DNA from: Talaromyces rugulosus
Lineage: Eukaryota; Ascomycota; Eurotiomycetes; Eurotiales; Trichocomaceae
Direction of reading: 5' to 3'
NCBI RefSeq assembly: GCF_013368755.1
Contig: NC_049564.1
Location: 3,418,001-3,482,000, forward strand
Length of the DNA: 64,000 nt
The notes beneath the pieces are model-generated. The model was given only the letters and a program-made list of their open reading frames with translations. It was not told the DNA's origin and did not search any database. Below are positions 37,055 through 49,459 of the stretch, one piece after another. The stretch's first letter is position 1, and every line of letters begins with the position of its first letter. The position numbers and the translations under genes were made by a program.

Positions 37055-38986
37055 ATGCTACTGGAAGGCATCCAGGGCTTCGCTATGGCCCCTGGACTCC
37101 CCAATATCGACAACCACCCCCTAGACCCAGGGGGGCAGGCGCTAGGTCTGGTGAACCCCGTAGGGGCCTATATAGGCACCCCAGCAGGGACAGCACCACC
37201 AGCGCCCCCCAAGGCAAGTACAACAGTCCCTCAGAGCGAGGGCTTCTTACCTAGCCTAGAAATCAACCCTAGAGAGTTGTTTCCCTCCCTAAGCAGCGTG
37301 CCAGGCTCCCAAGAAGCACCTAAAACTCTAGGAAAAAGACTACAGGAACACAGCCCTAATAGGACAGAAAAAGCCCCCATAAAGGCTCTAATCAGCCTAG
37401 CCTACAAGGACATAGAACAGGCCTTATTAGACCACTTTACAAACAGCAATAGCGCGCTACACACAGAGATAGCCACTATAAAGGCCTATATAACCTCTCT
37501 GGTAAAGGCTATAGAGTAGCACCTCACAGGCCAATTAAGCGCTCTAGAGCACCATTTCTCAACCCTAGAAGCTCAACAGGCCTCCCCGAACGCCCCAAAC
37601 CACCCCCTAAAGCCTCTATCGTCAGGGGGCGACCGCCAGGGCCCACAACAGCCTCTGCCATCCCAGGGGACGACGTTTACAGAGGTCGCCCATGGCCCCC
37701 AAGCTAACCCGAATAGGGCCGCTAAGCCCATAGAGCCACGCAGAGCCTCACCCCCGATATCAAAACCACCCCCTGGGATAAAGCCCGCAGCAGGCCCCTA
37801 GTAGGCCAATATAGCGGCCAGTAATACCTAGGAGTGGCAAATCGTTATAAAAAAACGGGCTTACTCCCTGAACCAGCCCCCAAAAGTCCAAATGGACCCA
37901 GGGAGCCTGAAGCCTATTCGCGGAAGCAATAAGGGAGACCGCAGGCTTATATTTAGGCGTGAAAATGGCCGCACCGCCCCTAGAAAGTCTAAAGCCAATG
38001 TCATCTTGCAGCTTAACCGCTGCCTAGCCCAGATAGGCTTCCCGAACTTTACCAGGGTAATAGACGCCAATTACACCAAATCAGGGGCTATCTCAGCCCT
38101 ATTGGACCAAGGAAGCACTGTAGGCTTGCTATTACCAGTCTATAAGGACCTATTAGTGGCTACCTGCCATCGGGTCGACCCCGTAGTCATCTTAGTGGAA
38201 GCAGACTAACAGTGGCACAAGATTAAGGTGCATGCGGTGCTGGTAGCCCGCTATAGCGCCTCAGGGCTAGGCCTAGCCAGGGAAGAAATTGAATTAGGGG
38301 GCACATGCACCCTAATGAGAAACCCTACCTAGATCAAGCCGATAGCGGCTATCCAAACTAATAAGCAGCGTTTCTCTACTATCGTTATAACAGTAGGAGG
38401 CCTAGATGACGCCCACAGGCTACTCGCCCGGGGCGTACGCTTTGGGGGCAACAGGCACCCTACCAGCCCCTATCACAAAGTGGGTAAAGACACCGTTTGC
38501 ACCCGATGCTGCGGCATTGGCCACCGAACTTATAGAGGCTGCGGCACCTAACCACCACTCTGCACCGTGTGTGCTGGCGCCTATGAAGCCTAAGAGCACA
38601 CCTGCAACGTGCTAGACTGCAGGGCCCAAACAGGCCACCCATGCCTGCATACACCCACTAAATACAGTAACTGTAGGGGGAAGCACTAGGCTGATTCCCT
38701 AGGGTGCTCTAAGCTTTGGGAGGCCTGCTAACGACTTTATAAGTGCTTTCCTGGCATAGAGGTCGTTATGCCCCCTCCCTCCCCTGAATGGACTGAATGG
38801 GAAGGCGTTGCTGAGGAGACTTTTCCTCCAATTACTACCCAGGACGCCCCCCAAGCCCTAGAGCTTAGGGAGGTCGATGACGCTATAGAAGATGCCCTAG
38901 GGACATCACCCCTACCGTACTCATCCCCGTGTCCAACACCAACGCCTGGAGCTGCAGCCCCTATTAATGTTGATTATTCAACATAA
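37055..38986 (+). pseudogene. LINE2 ORF1 (gag-like)
   Basis: This is the same 1,932-nt span as LINE1 ORF1, starting at an intact ATG. Codons 1-154 are open (to 37519) and the next stops are mostly TAG. The coiled-coil region, the central R-R-L-I-F-R-R block at about 37940, and the knuckles at 38490-38700 are still readable. The end, I-N-V-D-Y-S-T, is identical to LINE1. Confidence 0.9.
38967..38984 (+). promoter_or_regulatory. hairpin at ORF1 stop / ORF2 start of LINE2
   Basis: Identical in sequence to the LINE1 hairpin at 34587-34604. In the damaged LINE4 (18567-18584) both arms have changed together to ATATTAA and TTAATAT, so the stem is kept even there. Confidence 0.5.
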
Positions 38987-41900
38987 TTGCGGCCGTACCT
39001 ACCCCGCAACCTTAGGGGCTCTAGAAGCGGGGATAGAGTGGTAAATAAGCATTATATGCCTGCAAGAGCCTTATATTGCCTATGACTTCTCCCACCCAGA
39101 CTATCTGCTGTACTGGCCAGGGGGGAAGAAGCAGGATCAACGGATGCTTATAGCCATCCGTAAAGACCTTATAGGAGCGATTAGGGTCGAGAACCGCACT
39201 GATTTAGTAGACTACCTCTATTTACAGGCCCTGGACATATGGGAAGCACCAATAATTAACGGGCATGCCCCCCGACGCACTAGAATAGTCAACTGCTATG
39301 ATGTATGGATTGGGGCCAGTTACCGGTGGCAAGGGGCCTTCCCTAGACGACGCCGGGCCATCGAGGACGCAGACTGGGACCTGCTTATAGTGGGTAGGTG
39401 CCTATTAGTGGGTGATTTCAACGCCCATAGCCCTTCGTGGAACCCACTGGCCAAGGGCCGGGTTAACACCGAGCCTTTGGAACAGCTTATAGAGCGGCAC
39501 TCACTATATGTTAATAACCCACTGGAGGAGGCCACACGCTATAAGAAGACCGAGGGGGTATCAATTATTGATTTAGCGTTATTCTTGCCAACCCTAGGGC
39601 CTCTGCAAGCCTGGGAGGTGGATAAGGATAAGCCTATAACATCTGACCATGAGCTTATCGTCCTAGCTTGGGAAGCCCTAGAACCCCCCCCAGGAGGAAT
39701 CTCCGGGGAGATTACTGGGTGGCAGATAGAAGCTCTGTAGGTAAACGAGGAAGCCCTAAAGCTGGCCACAGCAGCTTAGGCCTCAGAGGCTGTAGGCCAC
39801 CCCCCTCTTAGTGATCAATGCACCGAGGAAGATCTTGCTAGAGAGGCCAATTGGGTGCAGGACACCCTAACCAGCGTACTCGATAGGCATACTAAAGCAG
39901 TACGGCTTTGTACACGCTCTAAGCGGTGGTAGAAGCCAGAGCTACAGCAAGCCCAGAGCTTATAGGCTGCAGCCCGCAAGCAGTGACAGGCCCATGCCTG
40001 TACCAACACCGAATTCAAGGCTATAAGAACCATTTATTACCATGAAATAAAGGCGGCTAAAAGGACCTACTGGGAGGTCTTCCTTACTGAGAGAGGCCCT
40101 GAAGGGAAGGAAGAGTGGAAAAAAGGTTCGAACCCCACTGGGAACCCTTTTCCCAAAGGCCCTAGGAATGGCCTGGAAAAGCCTTCTCCAGGAGATCCTA
40201 ATAAGTGTTGAATAGCCCTACAGTACACTAAGCCACAGACTAATTCCACCACCCCAGCACTCCAAGGCCTGGATCTAGGGGCTTCCCCTGCCACTACCAT
40301 AGCCGATAAAGAAGCCCTAATCAGGGAAATAGCATTTCCTAACACCCCCTATAGCTCCCCTCCTGGGGAGCTGCCAAGTGGACAGACCCACATGCTTATA
40401 ACGCCAGAGCGGATACATTAGGCCCTATTCAGCCAGAGCATTAAGAAAGCTCCAGGGGCCAACAGGCTCAATTTTAAAGCATACCGGCTACTCTAGGCAC
40501 TAGACTCACCCCAAATCATAGGGATAGCTAGGCAGTGCTTTCAGCTTAGGGTGCACCCAGGGGCCTAGAAGACCACTAAAGGCATCCTACTTCAGAAGCC
40601 AAGGAAGCCTGATTACACCCAGATAAAGGCCTAGAAAGTGATAAGCTTGCTTAGCTGCCTAGACAAGGTTGTTAAGAAGCTGGCTGCAGGCCTTATAGCG
40701 GACTGGTATAAGACCTAAAGGGCTTTACACCCTAGACAAATAGGGTGCAGGCGGGGCCGTGGGGCTATTAACACGGTAGCCTACCTCATGCAAACAGTAC
40801 ACAAGGGATAGACTCAAAAGCTTCTCACAGACACTATCTTTATTAACGTTATAAAGGCCTTCAACCATATTGACTTCTATAAACTTAGTAAGGCTATAGA
40901 AGCTACAGGCCTGGATAATAACCTTATAAAGTAGACCTTATCCTTCCTTACAAATAGAAGGGTCAGCCTCATAATTGACGGTTATAAAGCCTCTAAACAG
41001 CCTATTAACTCAGGGCTGCCCCAAGGCTCACCGGTCTCCCCAATCCTCTTTCTTATCTATATCCAGGGTGTGTTTCAGGCTATAGAACAGCAGATGCCAG
41101 AGATCAAGGCCCTGTCCTATGCCGATAACATAGACCTAGTAGCCCAGAGAAGCTCAGTCTCTAAGATCTACAGACAGCTAGAAACAGCGGCAAAAGCTGC
41201 TATTAAGTAGGGACTGGCAAATAGCGTCAAATTCGACCCTAAAAAGACAGAGGCCATCCTATTCTCTAAGGCCACCAGCAGGGAACATAAAAATCAGGTC
41301 CAGGAAGCTAGGGTGCAGATAGGAGACGCTTTAGTGGCATTCTCCCCAACAGCCATCCAGTGGTTAAGGGTCTTACTAGATCTAAAACTTACCCTCAAAG
41401 CCCACTATAAGTACTACCTACAAAAAGGTCAAAATACTGAAAGACAAGTACAGGCACTGTACAAGGCCCAGAAGCTCCTCCCAGGCCTGGTATAACGAAT
41501 CCAAAAGGCCACTATACAGTCAGTAGCGCTTTATAGGGCTGAGTTTTGGTAATATAGGTAAAAGAACTGTCTAGAAGGACTACAGAGCTTAATTAATAAT
41601 CAGGCCTAGGCAGTCACAGGCATGCTAAAGTCCACCCCATTAGGACCGTTTATAAGGGAGGCAGCTTTGGAACTAATAGAGGCCCTATTAGATAGTAAAC
41701 AGCGGCAGTATGCCCTAAGACTTCTAGGACTCCCCTAAAGGCATCCAGCAGCAGAAATACTCTTTATAATACTTAGAGAAAGAGATATCCATGCACAGCC
41801 TGAAAAGCAGCCGCTAGAAGACCAAGCTTAGGTAATACCAACCTACTGAGGCCCCTGGAAGCTAGGCATAGGTTTGGCCCGTAGGCTATAAGAGGCCTTA

Positions 41901-43016
41901 ACCGCCAACCCCTCCTAGGGCTTTAAATATACAATAGAGCCTGGTAATAGATCTATACTACTAGATTTTAGGATAGACTTTTTTAAAACTGCTATGCAAT
42001 TAGCCTCAGACTCCTTAAATAGGATAGGGAATACTGACCTTTACTCAGACGGTTCCAGGTTAGATGATCAGTGTATAGATGCTATAGTAGCTTATAAGCT
42101 ACTTATTAGCCCCTAAAGATCATATCTAGCTTTTCTAGATATAGGCTTTAAAATCTTTAATATAGAACTAATAGGAGTAGTTAAAGCCCTAAAGTGGGTA
42201 CTAGCAGAGAATCTTAAAGAGCTAATTAGGATATTTCTTAATACTTAAGCCGCTATAGACAGGCTTCAGTATACCCAGCCAGGCCCTAGCTAAGCCCTAG
42301 TGCTACGGGCACATGATCTAGCCAAAGAACTGCAGGCCATTGGCCGTAGGGTTACTATATGCTGGGTGCCAGGCCATAAGGGGGTCCCAGGCAACAAAGA
42401 GGCCGATAAAGCCGCCAAAAAAGCTGCAGGGAAGCCTTAAACAGGCAAATACTCGAGCATCTCACTGGCATATGCTCAACGGGCCTGTACCAAAGCTTAT
42501 AGAGCTGCTAGGACCAACTGGCTTACTATAAAGCTTGTAAAGCGTGCCCAGCAGGCAAGCCAGGCCTACTATCCTCCCCGGGGATAGAAGCTTGACCCAA
42601 TGTTGGCGAACACCCCCAAGCATCTAGCGCGGCAATATTACCAGTTCAAGACTAGCTACACACCAATTGGGGCCTATTTGCACCGAATTAAGGCCCGAGA
42701 CTTCCCTAATTGCTTGGAGTGCTTTAGAGGGACTAAGACGGTAAGACACCTTCTTATAAACTGTCGACAGTAGTGCCACCAGCAGGAAAAACTATATGCT
42801 GGCTTGGCTGAAGCGAGGATAAAGGCTCTACAGGATAGCGAGCAGTGCTCCGAAGCACGCCTATTCCAGGACCCAAAGGCCACTACAGCGCTGCTGGCGT
42901 TTATAGGGGCCATTAGGGAGCGAGAGAATAACTAACAGGCCTGGGAGCAGGCCTATAAGACTGATAATTGGGGCATTGAGGCCCTGGATGAGGGAGAGCG
43001 AGAGGGGGAAGGATAG
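38967..43016 (+). pseudogene. LINE2 ORF2 (endonuclease, RT, RNase H)
   Basis: The span is 4,050 nt with no net indel relative to LINE1. Endonuclease G-D-F-N (about 39410) and S-D-H (39640) are intact. The RT box reads Y-A-D-N instead of Y-A-D-D (about 41120), a G-to-A hit on the catalytic Asp. RNase H Y-S-D-G is kept (about 42046). The C-terminal cysteines are partly lost. There are dozens of TAA/TAG stops. Confidence 0.9.
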
Positions 43017-43531
43017 CGGGCAGGGGCGGCCCGCTATTGTAGGCAACGCCCAAACGTTAGTAGCCATAAGGAGGGGGTAATGGTTGCCACCCACTATAAG
43101 TCCCCAAATCGTCCTGCGCATATAAGTGGCTTAGGGCGAGGAAAGTGCAAGATACCTTGAAAGCATGGATCCAATGGGGGTAGAGGCACCGGTTTATAGG
43201 GGGCAACCCCTATAAGCAGGCCTAATCCACACGAATCGCTGTCTGTCATAGCCTAGGGCTCGGTATAGACGTTAAATTTGATTAAATAAATAAATAATAA
43301 AATAGTCCTATATATACTTTAAATATTATATCTATGTTTAGGCTTTTTTCTTATTTAGTATATAGCTTCTAGGTAGTATTGATAGCATCTAATTAAATAA
43401 TATTCAAAGAATATAATTCTTTTTTATCTTAAATAAAGATATCTTTATAGATTTCTATAACAGTGACATAGCTATAAAGTTAATAATTAGTAAATATTTT
43501 AACTAGTCATCTATTGCAAAGTTAATATATA

Positions 43532-43591
43532 ACGTAATCCACCACCGACCCGGCCACACCACCAACCCGGCCACTTCCGCCCGAGAACGCG
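43532..43591 (+). repeat. left terminal inverted repeat of Fot-II
   Basis: ACGTAATC is followed by two 17-bp units of the form CCACCRACCCGGCCACA and then a CTTCCGCCCGAGAAC block that is shared with the right end. Confidence 0.85.
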
Positions 43592-45084
43592 TCCCATAAC
43601 AATTCTATATAATTCAACGCGTTAATATACCACCAATTCGCAATAAAAACCAGTTAAATCTTGAGGAACAAGAGGGAAAGATCTTATTAGCCATTTCCAA
43701 TTTACAGAAAGGAAATATCTTAAGTGTTTGTTAAGCTTTAAGAGTTTATAATATTCCTTATATAACTCTCCAAGATCGACTCAACGGCATCAAAAATAAA
43801 GCAGAAAATCGCGTTAATGGATATAAATTGACTAAATTTGAGGAGGAATCGCTTGTTAAATGGATACTGGACCTAGATAAACGTGGATTACTTCCTTGGC
43901 TATCTCTTATATAAAATATGGCTAATTATCTTCTCCTATAATATAGAAATCAACAGATTGGAAAGAATTAGGTATATAAATTGGTTTAATATTGCTTAGA
44001 GCTCAAATCAAGATTTTTACAAAGATATAACTACGAGCGTATTAAATACGAAGATTTAAAGATAATTTAGAAGTATTTTGACTGTGTACAAGAGGCTATA
44101 TTAGAATATGGTATCTTATTGGAAGATATCTACAATTTTGATGAGACTGGCTTTGTAATAGGTCTTTGTGTAACTGTAAAGGTTATAACAGGAAGTGATT
44201 GATATAGCAGACTATATTTATTATAGCCTGGGAATCGAGAATGGGTGACTGTAATTGAGGCAGTTAATTCTACTGGATGAGTTCTACCTTTGTATGTGAT
44301 TTTTAAAATAACAAAATACTCTTAAGAAGGCTGGTTTAAGATCCTTCTAGATGACTGGAGAATTAATATTAGTGATAATAGATGGATCATAGATAAGATT
44401 AGCATGGATTAGCTTATTAATCACTTTATTCCTTCTATGAATGGCTGTGTAATGGGAAGATATCGAATGCTTATTTTTAATGGCTATGGAAGCTATTTGA
44501 CTGTAGAATTTGATCAAATTTGCATTGAGAATAATATTATTCTAATTTATATATTTCCATACTCTTCTTATTTTTTATAGCTTTTTGATATTAGCTGTTT
44601 TATAGTTTTAAAACGTCAATATAGACAGCTTGTTGAGCAGCGGATGAGGCTTGGATTTAATTATATTGACAAAATCGATTTTCTTACTACATTTCTGGAG
44701 GCGCGTACAATAGCATATAAAGCTGAGACTATTTGGAATGGCTTTATAGCAACTGGATTAGTGTTATTTAATCTAGATTAAGCTTATCAACAACTTACAG
44801 TTCAATTAAGGATTCTAATCCTTTTTAGGAGTTGAAGAAGTAACTTATAGTTCTTTTACTTATAAATATCTTAAAATCTATATTAATTTAAGTGTCAATT
44901 AAGTATAATTAAGAGGCGAATAAGCTGGCGTATAAGGAGCCTTTTTAAAGTTATTAATGAGGCAATTAATTGCATGTTAAAAGCTTATGAGATAAGTATT
45001 AATGAGCTTCGGATTGTATGAAAGGAAGTTTATGATTTATGGGTTATACATGAGAAAGAGAAACAAAAACATAGATGATCTAGA

Positions 45085-46958
45085 GGTCAAAATACTGAAA
45101 GACGAGTGCGGGCACTGTGCAAGGCCCAGGGGCTCCCCCCAGGCCTGGCATGGCGAATCCAAAAGGCCACCGCGCAGTCAGTGGCGCTTTATGGGGCTGA
45201 GCTTTGGTGGTATGGGCAAAAGAACTGCCTAGAAGGACTGCAGGGCCTAATTAATAATTAGGCCTGGGTAGTTATAGGTATGCTGAAGTCCACCCCATTA
45301 GGACCGCTTATAAGGGAGGCAGCTTTGGAACCAGTAGAGGCCCTATTAGATAGTAAATAGCGGCGGTATGCCCTGAGACTCCTAGGACTCTCCTAGGGGT
45401 ATCCAGCAGCAGAAATACTCCCTATAACGCTTAGGGAGGGAGATGTCCATGCACAGCCTAGAGAGTAGCTGCTAGAAGACTGAGCTTGGGCAACACCAAC
45501 CCGCTGAGGTCTTTAGAAGCTGGGCATGGGCCTGGTCTGCAGGCTACGAGAGGTCTTGACCGCTGATCCCTCTCAGGGCTTTAAGTGTATAATAGAGCCT
45601 AGTAATAGGTTTATATCACTAGATTTCAGGATAGACTCCCCTGAAACTATTATGTAATTAGCCTCAGACCCCTTAAGTAGGATAGGGAATACTGATCTTT
45701 ACTTAAACGGTTCCAGGTTAGATAATTAGCGTGTAGGTGCTGCGGTAGCTTATAAGCCACTTATTAGTCCTTAGAGGTTGCGCCTAGCTTTTCTGGGCGC
45801 AGGCTTCGAAGTCTTTGATGCAGAATTAATAGAAGTAGTCGAAGCTTTAGAGTGGGTGTTGGCAGAGAATCTTAGAGAGCTAATTAGGGTGTTTCTCGAT
45901 GCTTAAGCTGCTATAGGCAGGCTTCAGTATACCCAGCCAGGCCCTAGCTAAGCCCTGGCGCTGCGGGTATATGATCTAGCTAAGGAACTGTAGGCCACTG
46001 GCCGCAGGATTACTATATGTTGGGTGCCAGGCCATAAGGGGGTCCTAGGTAACGAAAAGGCCGATAAAGCCGCCAAGAAAGCTATGAGGAAGCTCTGAAT
46101 AGATAAATACTTAGGCATCTTACTGGTATATGCTTAATGGGCCTGTACTGAAGCTTATAGAGCTGTTAGGGCCAACTGGCTTATTGTAAAGCTTGTAAAG
46201 CGTACCTAGCAGATAAGCTAGGCCTACTATCCCTCCTGGGGATGGAAGCTTGACCTAATGTTAGCGAACACTTCTAAGTACCTAGTATAGCGATATTACT
46301 AGTTTAAGACTGGCTATGCACTAATTGGGGCCTATTTGCACCGAATTAAGGCCTGAGACTTTCCTAATTGCTTAGGGTGCTCTAGAGGGACTGAGATGGT
46401 AAGATATCTTCTTATAAACTGTTGACAGTGGTGCCACTAGTAGGAAAAACTATATGCCGGCTTGGCTGAAGCGAGGGTAAAGGCTCTGCAGGATAGCGAG
46501 CAGTGCCTTGAAGCACGCCTATTCCAGGACCCAAAGGCCACTACAGCGCTGCTGGCGTTTATAGGGGCTATTAGAGAGCGAGAAGATAACTAATAGGCCT
46601 AGGAACAGGCCTATAAGACTGATAATTGGGGTATTGAGGCCCTGGATGAGAGAGAGCGAGAGGGGGAAGGATAGCGGGCAGAGGTGGCCCGCTATTGTAG
46701 GCAACGCCCAAACGTTAGTGGCTATAAGGAGGGGGTAGTGGTTGCCATCTACTATAAGCCCCCGAATCGTCCTGCGCATATAAGTGGCTTAGGGCGAGGA
46801 AAGTGCAAGATACCTTGAAAGCATGGATCCAATGGGGGTAGAGGCACCGGTTTATAGGGGGCAACCCCTATAAGCAGGCCTAATCCACACGAATCGCTGT
46901 CTGTCATAGCCTAGGGCTCGGTATAGACGTTAAATTTGATTAAATAAATAAAAAATAA
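45085..46958 (+). mobile_element. 5'-truncated Tad-like LINE7
   Basis: This 1.87-kb copy starts in the ORF2 RT domain (G-Q-N-T-E-R-R-V-R-A) and ends with the family 3' UTR and a TAAATAAA tail. The 14-bp duplication ATAGATGATCTAGA lies at 45071-45084 and 46959-46972, inside Fot-II. The first 150 bp are GC-rich and clean, and the rest is moderately damaged. Confidence 0.94.
45086..46674 (+). pseudogene. LINE7 ORF2 C-terminal half
   Basis: It covers the end of RT, RNase H and the C-terminal knuckle. The first stretch is open for about 58 codons from the insertion joint and reads into host sequence upstream. In RNase H, Y-S-D-G has become Y-L-N-G near 45705. D-A-E-L is kept near 45820. The normal stop is at 46672-46674. 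Confidence 0.85.
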
Positions 46959-47235
46959 ATAGATGATCTAGAAAACAGATATTCTATGAGTAAGATATTA
47001 CTAGAGAAGAAGCTTAAGCACTTATATAAGATTAGATTGAGATATCTTAATCTATAATCACTGCTCTGGCTGAGCCTGAGCTACTAGCTTCGCAGGCGCT
47101 TATACGCCGCCAATTTTAGTATAGTAAGTATAATACTCTTGGGCATAGAAGGCCTTAATGCCCTAATCATACTGGTAATTGACTTTTTGTATATAATTAT
47201 TATTTTGGATTAGAAATTGAGCTTTGAAATCAATA

Positions 47236-47317
47236 TAGAAAGTGTTCTCGGGCGGAAGTGGCCGGGTTGGTGGTGTGGCCGGGTTGGTGGTGTGGCCGGG
47301 TCGGTGGTGGATTACGT
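47236..47317 (-). repeat. right terminal inverted repeat of Fot-II
   Basis: Read on the minus strand it matches the left end but has three 17-bp units instead of two, ending in the same GTTCTCGGGCGGAAG block. GC-rich sequence here stands out against the AT-rich interior. Confidence 0.85.
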
Positions 47318-48776
47318 TAGCTATAGCTATTACTAAAAATACTAATTTATTATCTCTATTTATCTATCTGTCTAGGTATACTATACTATTAATAGCTTTA
47401 TTTTAATATAAAAAATTCAACATGTCTTTCTCTAGAACTTAAAGATAAACTAGTCTTTTTAGTTTAATATAATACTGTCTAGTAGGTCTATCTATAGAAA
47501 GATATATTAAATCTATAACTTTACTATATTTCTAGCTGTTATCTCTTTATAATATAATATAGAAACTAGTTTTTTAGTTAAATAGTTAATAGTAATAAAA
47601 ATATTATTAAATTTCTATTTATCTTAGAATAGCTTTATAAAATCTATTAATAAATACTACCAAGATTATACTAAGATAAATAATAGTTAAAAGAGTCTAG
47701 AAGCTCTATTTCTATATATATTCATCCTCTTATATATTTTATAATTATTTATATACTGATTTATATCATTGCTTTATATCTTTTAGTAAAACTATTCTTA
47801 GACTAGCTTTAGTATTTTTATATATTCTAAATATACTGTTATAAATTATTGATATACTTTATCTAATAGTTATATTTGTAAATTATCTTTTTTAGAAATA
47901 TAGAGTTATTTATTAAAGAAAAGTTATTTTTTAATTACTTTATAGATTTTTTCTTTCTTTAAGAATAAAATTTTAGTATTTTTCTTAGCTATATATTCTT
48001 TATTAGCTGTTAATATTTTAGTAATAATATTATTCTTTATAGTTAGGGTAACTAGTTCTATATATATTATCTTAAATATAATCTTATTATTAATTTTATA
48101 TTATAGTAGTAGTATTTAGTTTTAATAATTAAGATTTTTTATCTCTTCATTTTTTTTTTAAATAAAAGTGTTTGTTAATATATTTATTTTTTTTAATTAA
48201 TATTTAAGTATAAAGTAGTATTTTTCTAAGAATTTATATTATTAAGCTTATTAAATATTTAGAGCTTTAATAGTTATAAAATACTTAAAAACTTAATAAT
48301 CTAATAAAATATTAAAAAACTTTTATTTTTTTAATCTAATTAATTTAGACTTTTATTCTTTTAGAATTTTTATTACTACCAGTAGTTTCTTATTATAGAT
48401 GTTGTAATTATATTTAACTAGGATTATTAATATAGAGTAGTATGCAACTAAATGCTATTTTTTATTCTTATATAGTTAAGATAGAACTGTAGCCATTACT
48501 CTATCTAATATATCTATTTCTATATAGGTTTAGTAATTAAGATTATAATAAGCTAGTATTAAGGCTTCTAATAATTTCTTTTTCAAATTTTCAAATATTT
48601 TTTTGTATTCTTTACTTTATATAAATAAAATATTAATTTGAATAAAATAATATAATAATTTTATAATTTAGCTATAAGCTTTTATAAACTTCTAATAAAA
48701 ATTATAAAAATTAAGGAATAACTATATTTCTAAAACTATTATTAGTATCTTCTAGAAAAAAATAATCTTAATCTTT
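47318..48776 (-). pseudogene. copy A pol segment (integrase and RNase H)
   Basis: Colinear with 57064-58512 of copy C: integrase, RNase H and the end of RT. Every readable motif is damaged by C/T and G/A changes. It ends at the B insertion site, where the 5-bp TCTTT at 48772-48776 is repeated at 62586-62590. Confidence 0.88.
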
Positions 48777-49105
48777 TGTAAAGTGGGTGGTGTCTGAAAG
48801 ACTTATATATGAGGGAGTTGGAACCTACTGGGCTCCAAGGGGGTTCCTACTAGGAGTCGAGGCAGTATATAAAGTAAATAGAGATGGGTTATATTGATAT
48901 AGAATAAACCGCTTAAGCCCCTTCATCCTGGGGGATAGAGTCTCAAGCTTATAAGCCTAATCTAGATGAGATCCTACTTCCTAACAGGGTTATATTCACC
49001 GAGCATAAGGGGTAGATGCATCCTTTGTAATATATCAACTCAATCCACAGAGGATATGCAGGCCTTTATAAGCCGGATCGGCATCCCCGAGCCTAGCACT
49101 TCACA
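48777..49105 (-). repeat. 3' LTR of element B
   Basis: Begins TGTAAAGTGGG and ends GCACTTCACA. Aligned by eye with the 5' LTR it shows 22 substitutions in 329 bp and no indel. All 22 are G/A on the plus strand. Confidence 0.95.
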
Positions 49106-49106
49106 A

Positions 49107-49118
49107 TCCATCCCTCCT
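49107..49118 (-). other. polypurine tract of element B
   Basis: On the minus strand AGGAGGGATGGA lies one base from the 3' LTR, as needed for priming second-strand synthesis. It confirms that B is on the minus strand. Confidence 0.65.
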
Positions 49119-49459
49119 AGAAAGAATCATCCTCAAGACCTTATATCTGTAGGTTGGGAATAACCTCATATCTAACACAGTGGTTGCTACAGCAGCCAGC
49201 CAATCAAAACAAAGGACATCACAGTTTCCTAATTCGGAAGGCGGTTTGGTGCAGCAGTAAATAGATCTATCCACACATGTATTAACATATAAAAACTCTA
49301 AAAATAAACATAGAATATTTCTTATCCACATACAGCAATACCTTGGTATATGCCCCTTGTTAATTCCCCTATCAATTGATTTCAAGTTATAAGCTATCAC
49401 AGACATTTTACTAATCTTAAATTATGGTAGTTCTTAGAATCAAGCTTTTTTCTTTATCC
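49119..49459. other. B 3' interior, no gene seen
   Basis: No coherent reading frame is visible. A CCAAT motif (AGCCAATCAAAAC at about 49197) lies upstream of the antisense frame and could belong to a promoter for it, but the evidence is only the motif. Confidence 0.4.

Larger units (their letters stand above)
37014..43301 (+). mobile_element. full-length Tad-like LINE2
   Basis: At 6,288 bp it runs opposite to LINE1. It begins TACCCCGCCGGG and ends in a TAAA/TAA tail. The 15-bp duplication ATAGTCCTATATATA lies at 36999-37013 and 43302-43316. ORF spans are identical in length to LINE1. Damage is moderate: the first 460 bp and the 3' UTR are nearly clean, while the middle carries many CAG/CAA-to-stop changes. 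Confidence 0.97.
43627..47110 (+). pseudogene. Fot-II transposase (HTH plus DDE), broken by stops and LINE7
   Basis: The frame opens at 43627, where the start codon appears as ATA (followed by P-P-I-R-N-K-N-Q). An HTH block (E-G-K-I-L-L-A-I-S) leads to a CENP-B-like region with K-S-R-F-L-Q-R-Y at about 44010. The first catalytic block is intact (Y-N-F-D-E-T-G-F at about 44135). The second has Asp changed to Asn (L-I-F-N-G-Y-G-S at about 44470). The third is kept in L-F-D-I-S-C-F (about 44583). The frame is largely readable to about 44780 with stops. LINE7 interrupts the C-terminal part, which continues at 46973. It is inactive. Confidence 0.85.
43532..47317 (+). mobile_element. Fot1/pogo-type DNA transposon Fot-II, with LINE7 inside
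   Basis: Without LINE7 and one copy of its duplication the element is about 1,898 bp. Terminal inverted repeats begin ACGTAATCCACCACCGACC and are flanked by TA (43530-43531 and 47318-47319), inside copy A. The ends are built of tandem 17-bp units, two on the left and three on the right. The encoded transposase is related to but clearly different from that of Fot-I. Confidence 0.93.

Noticed and set aside
43550..43600. Short GC-rich repeats resembling a CRISPR-like or minisatellite array (also 47236-47300)
   Set aside because: They are the terminal inverted repeats of Fot-II and their order is fully explained by its ends and the TA duplication.
49101..49406. Minus-strand 101-codon frame beside the B LTR
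   Set aside because: It starts inside the LTR and polypurine tract region, has no motif, and matches no part of gag-pol order.
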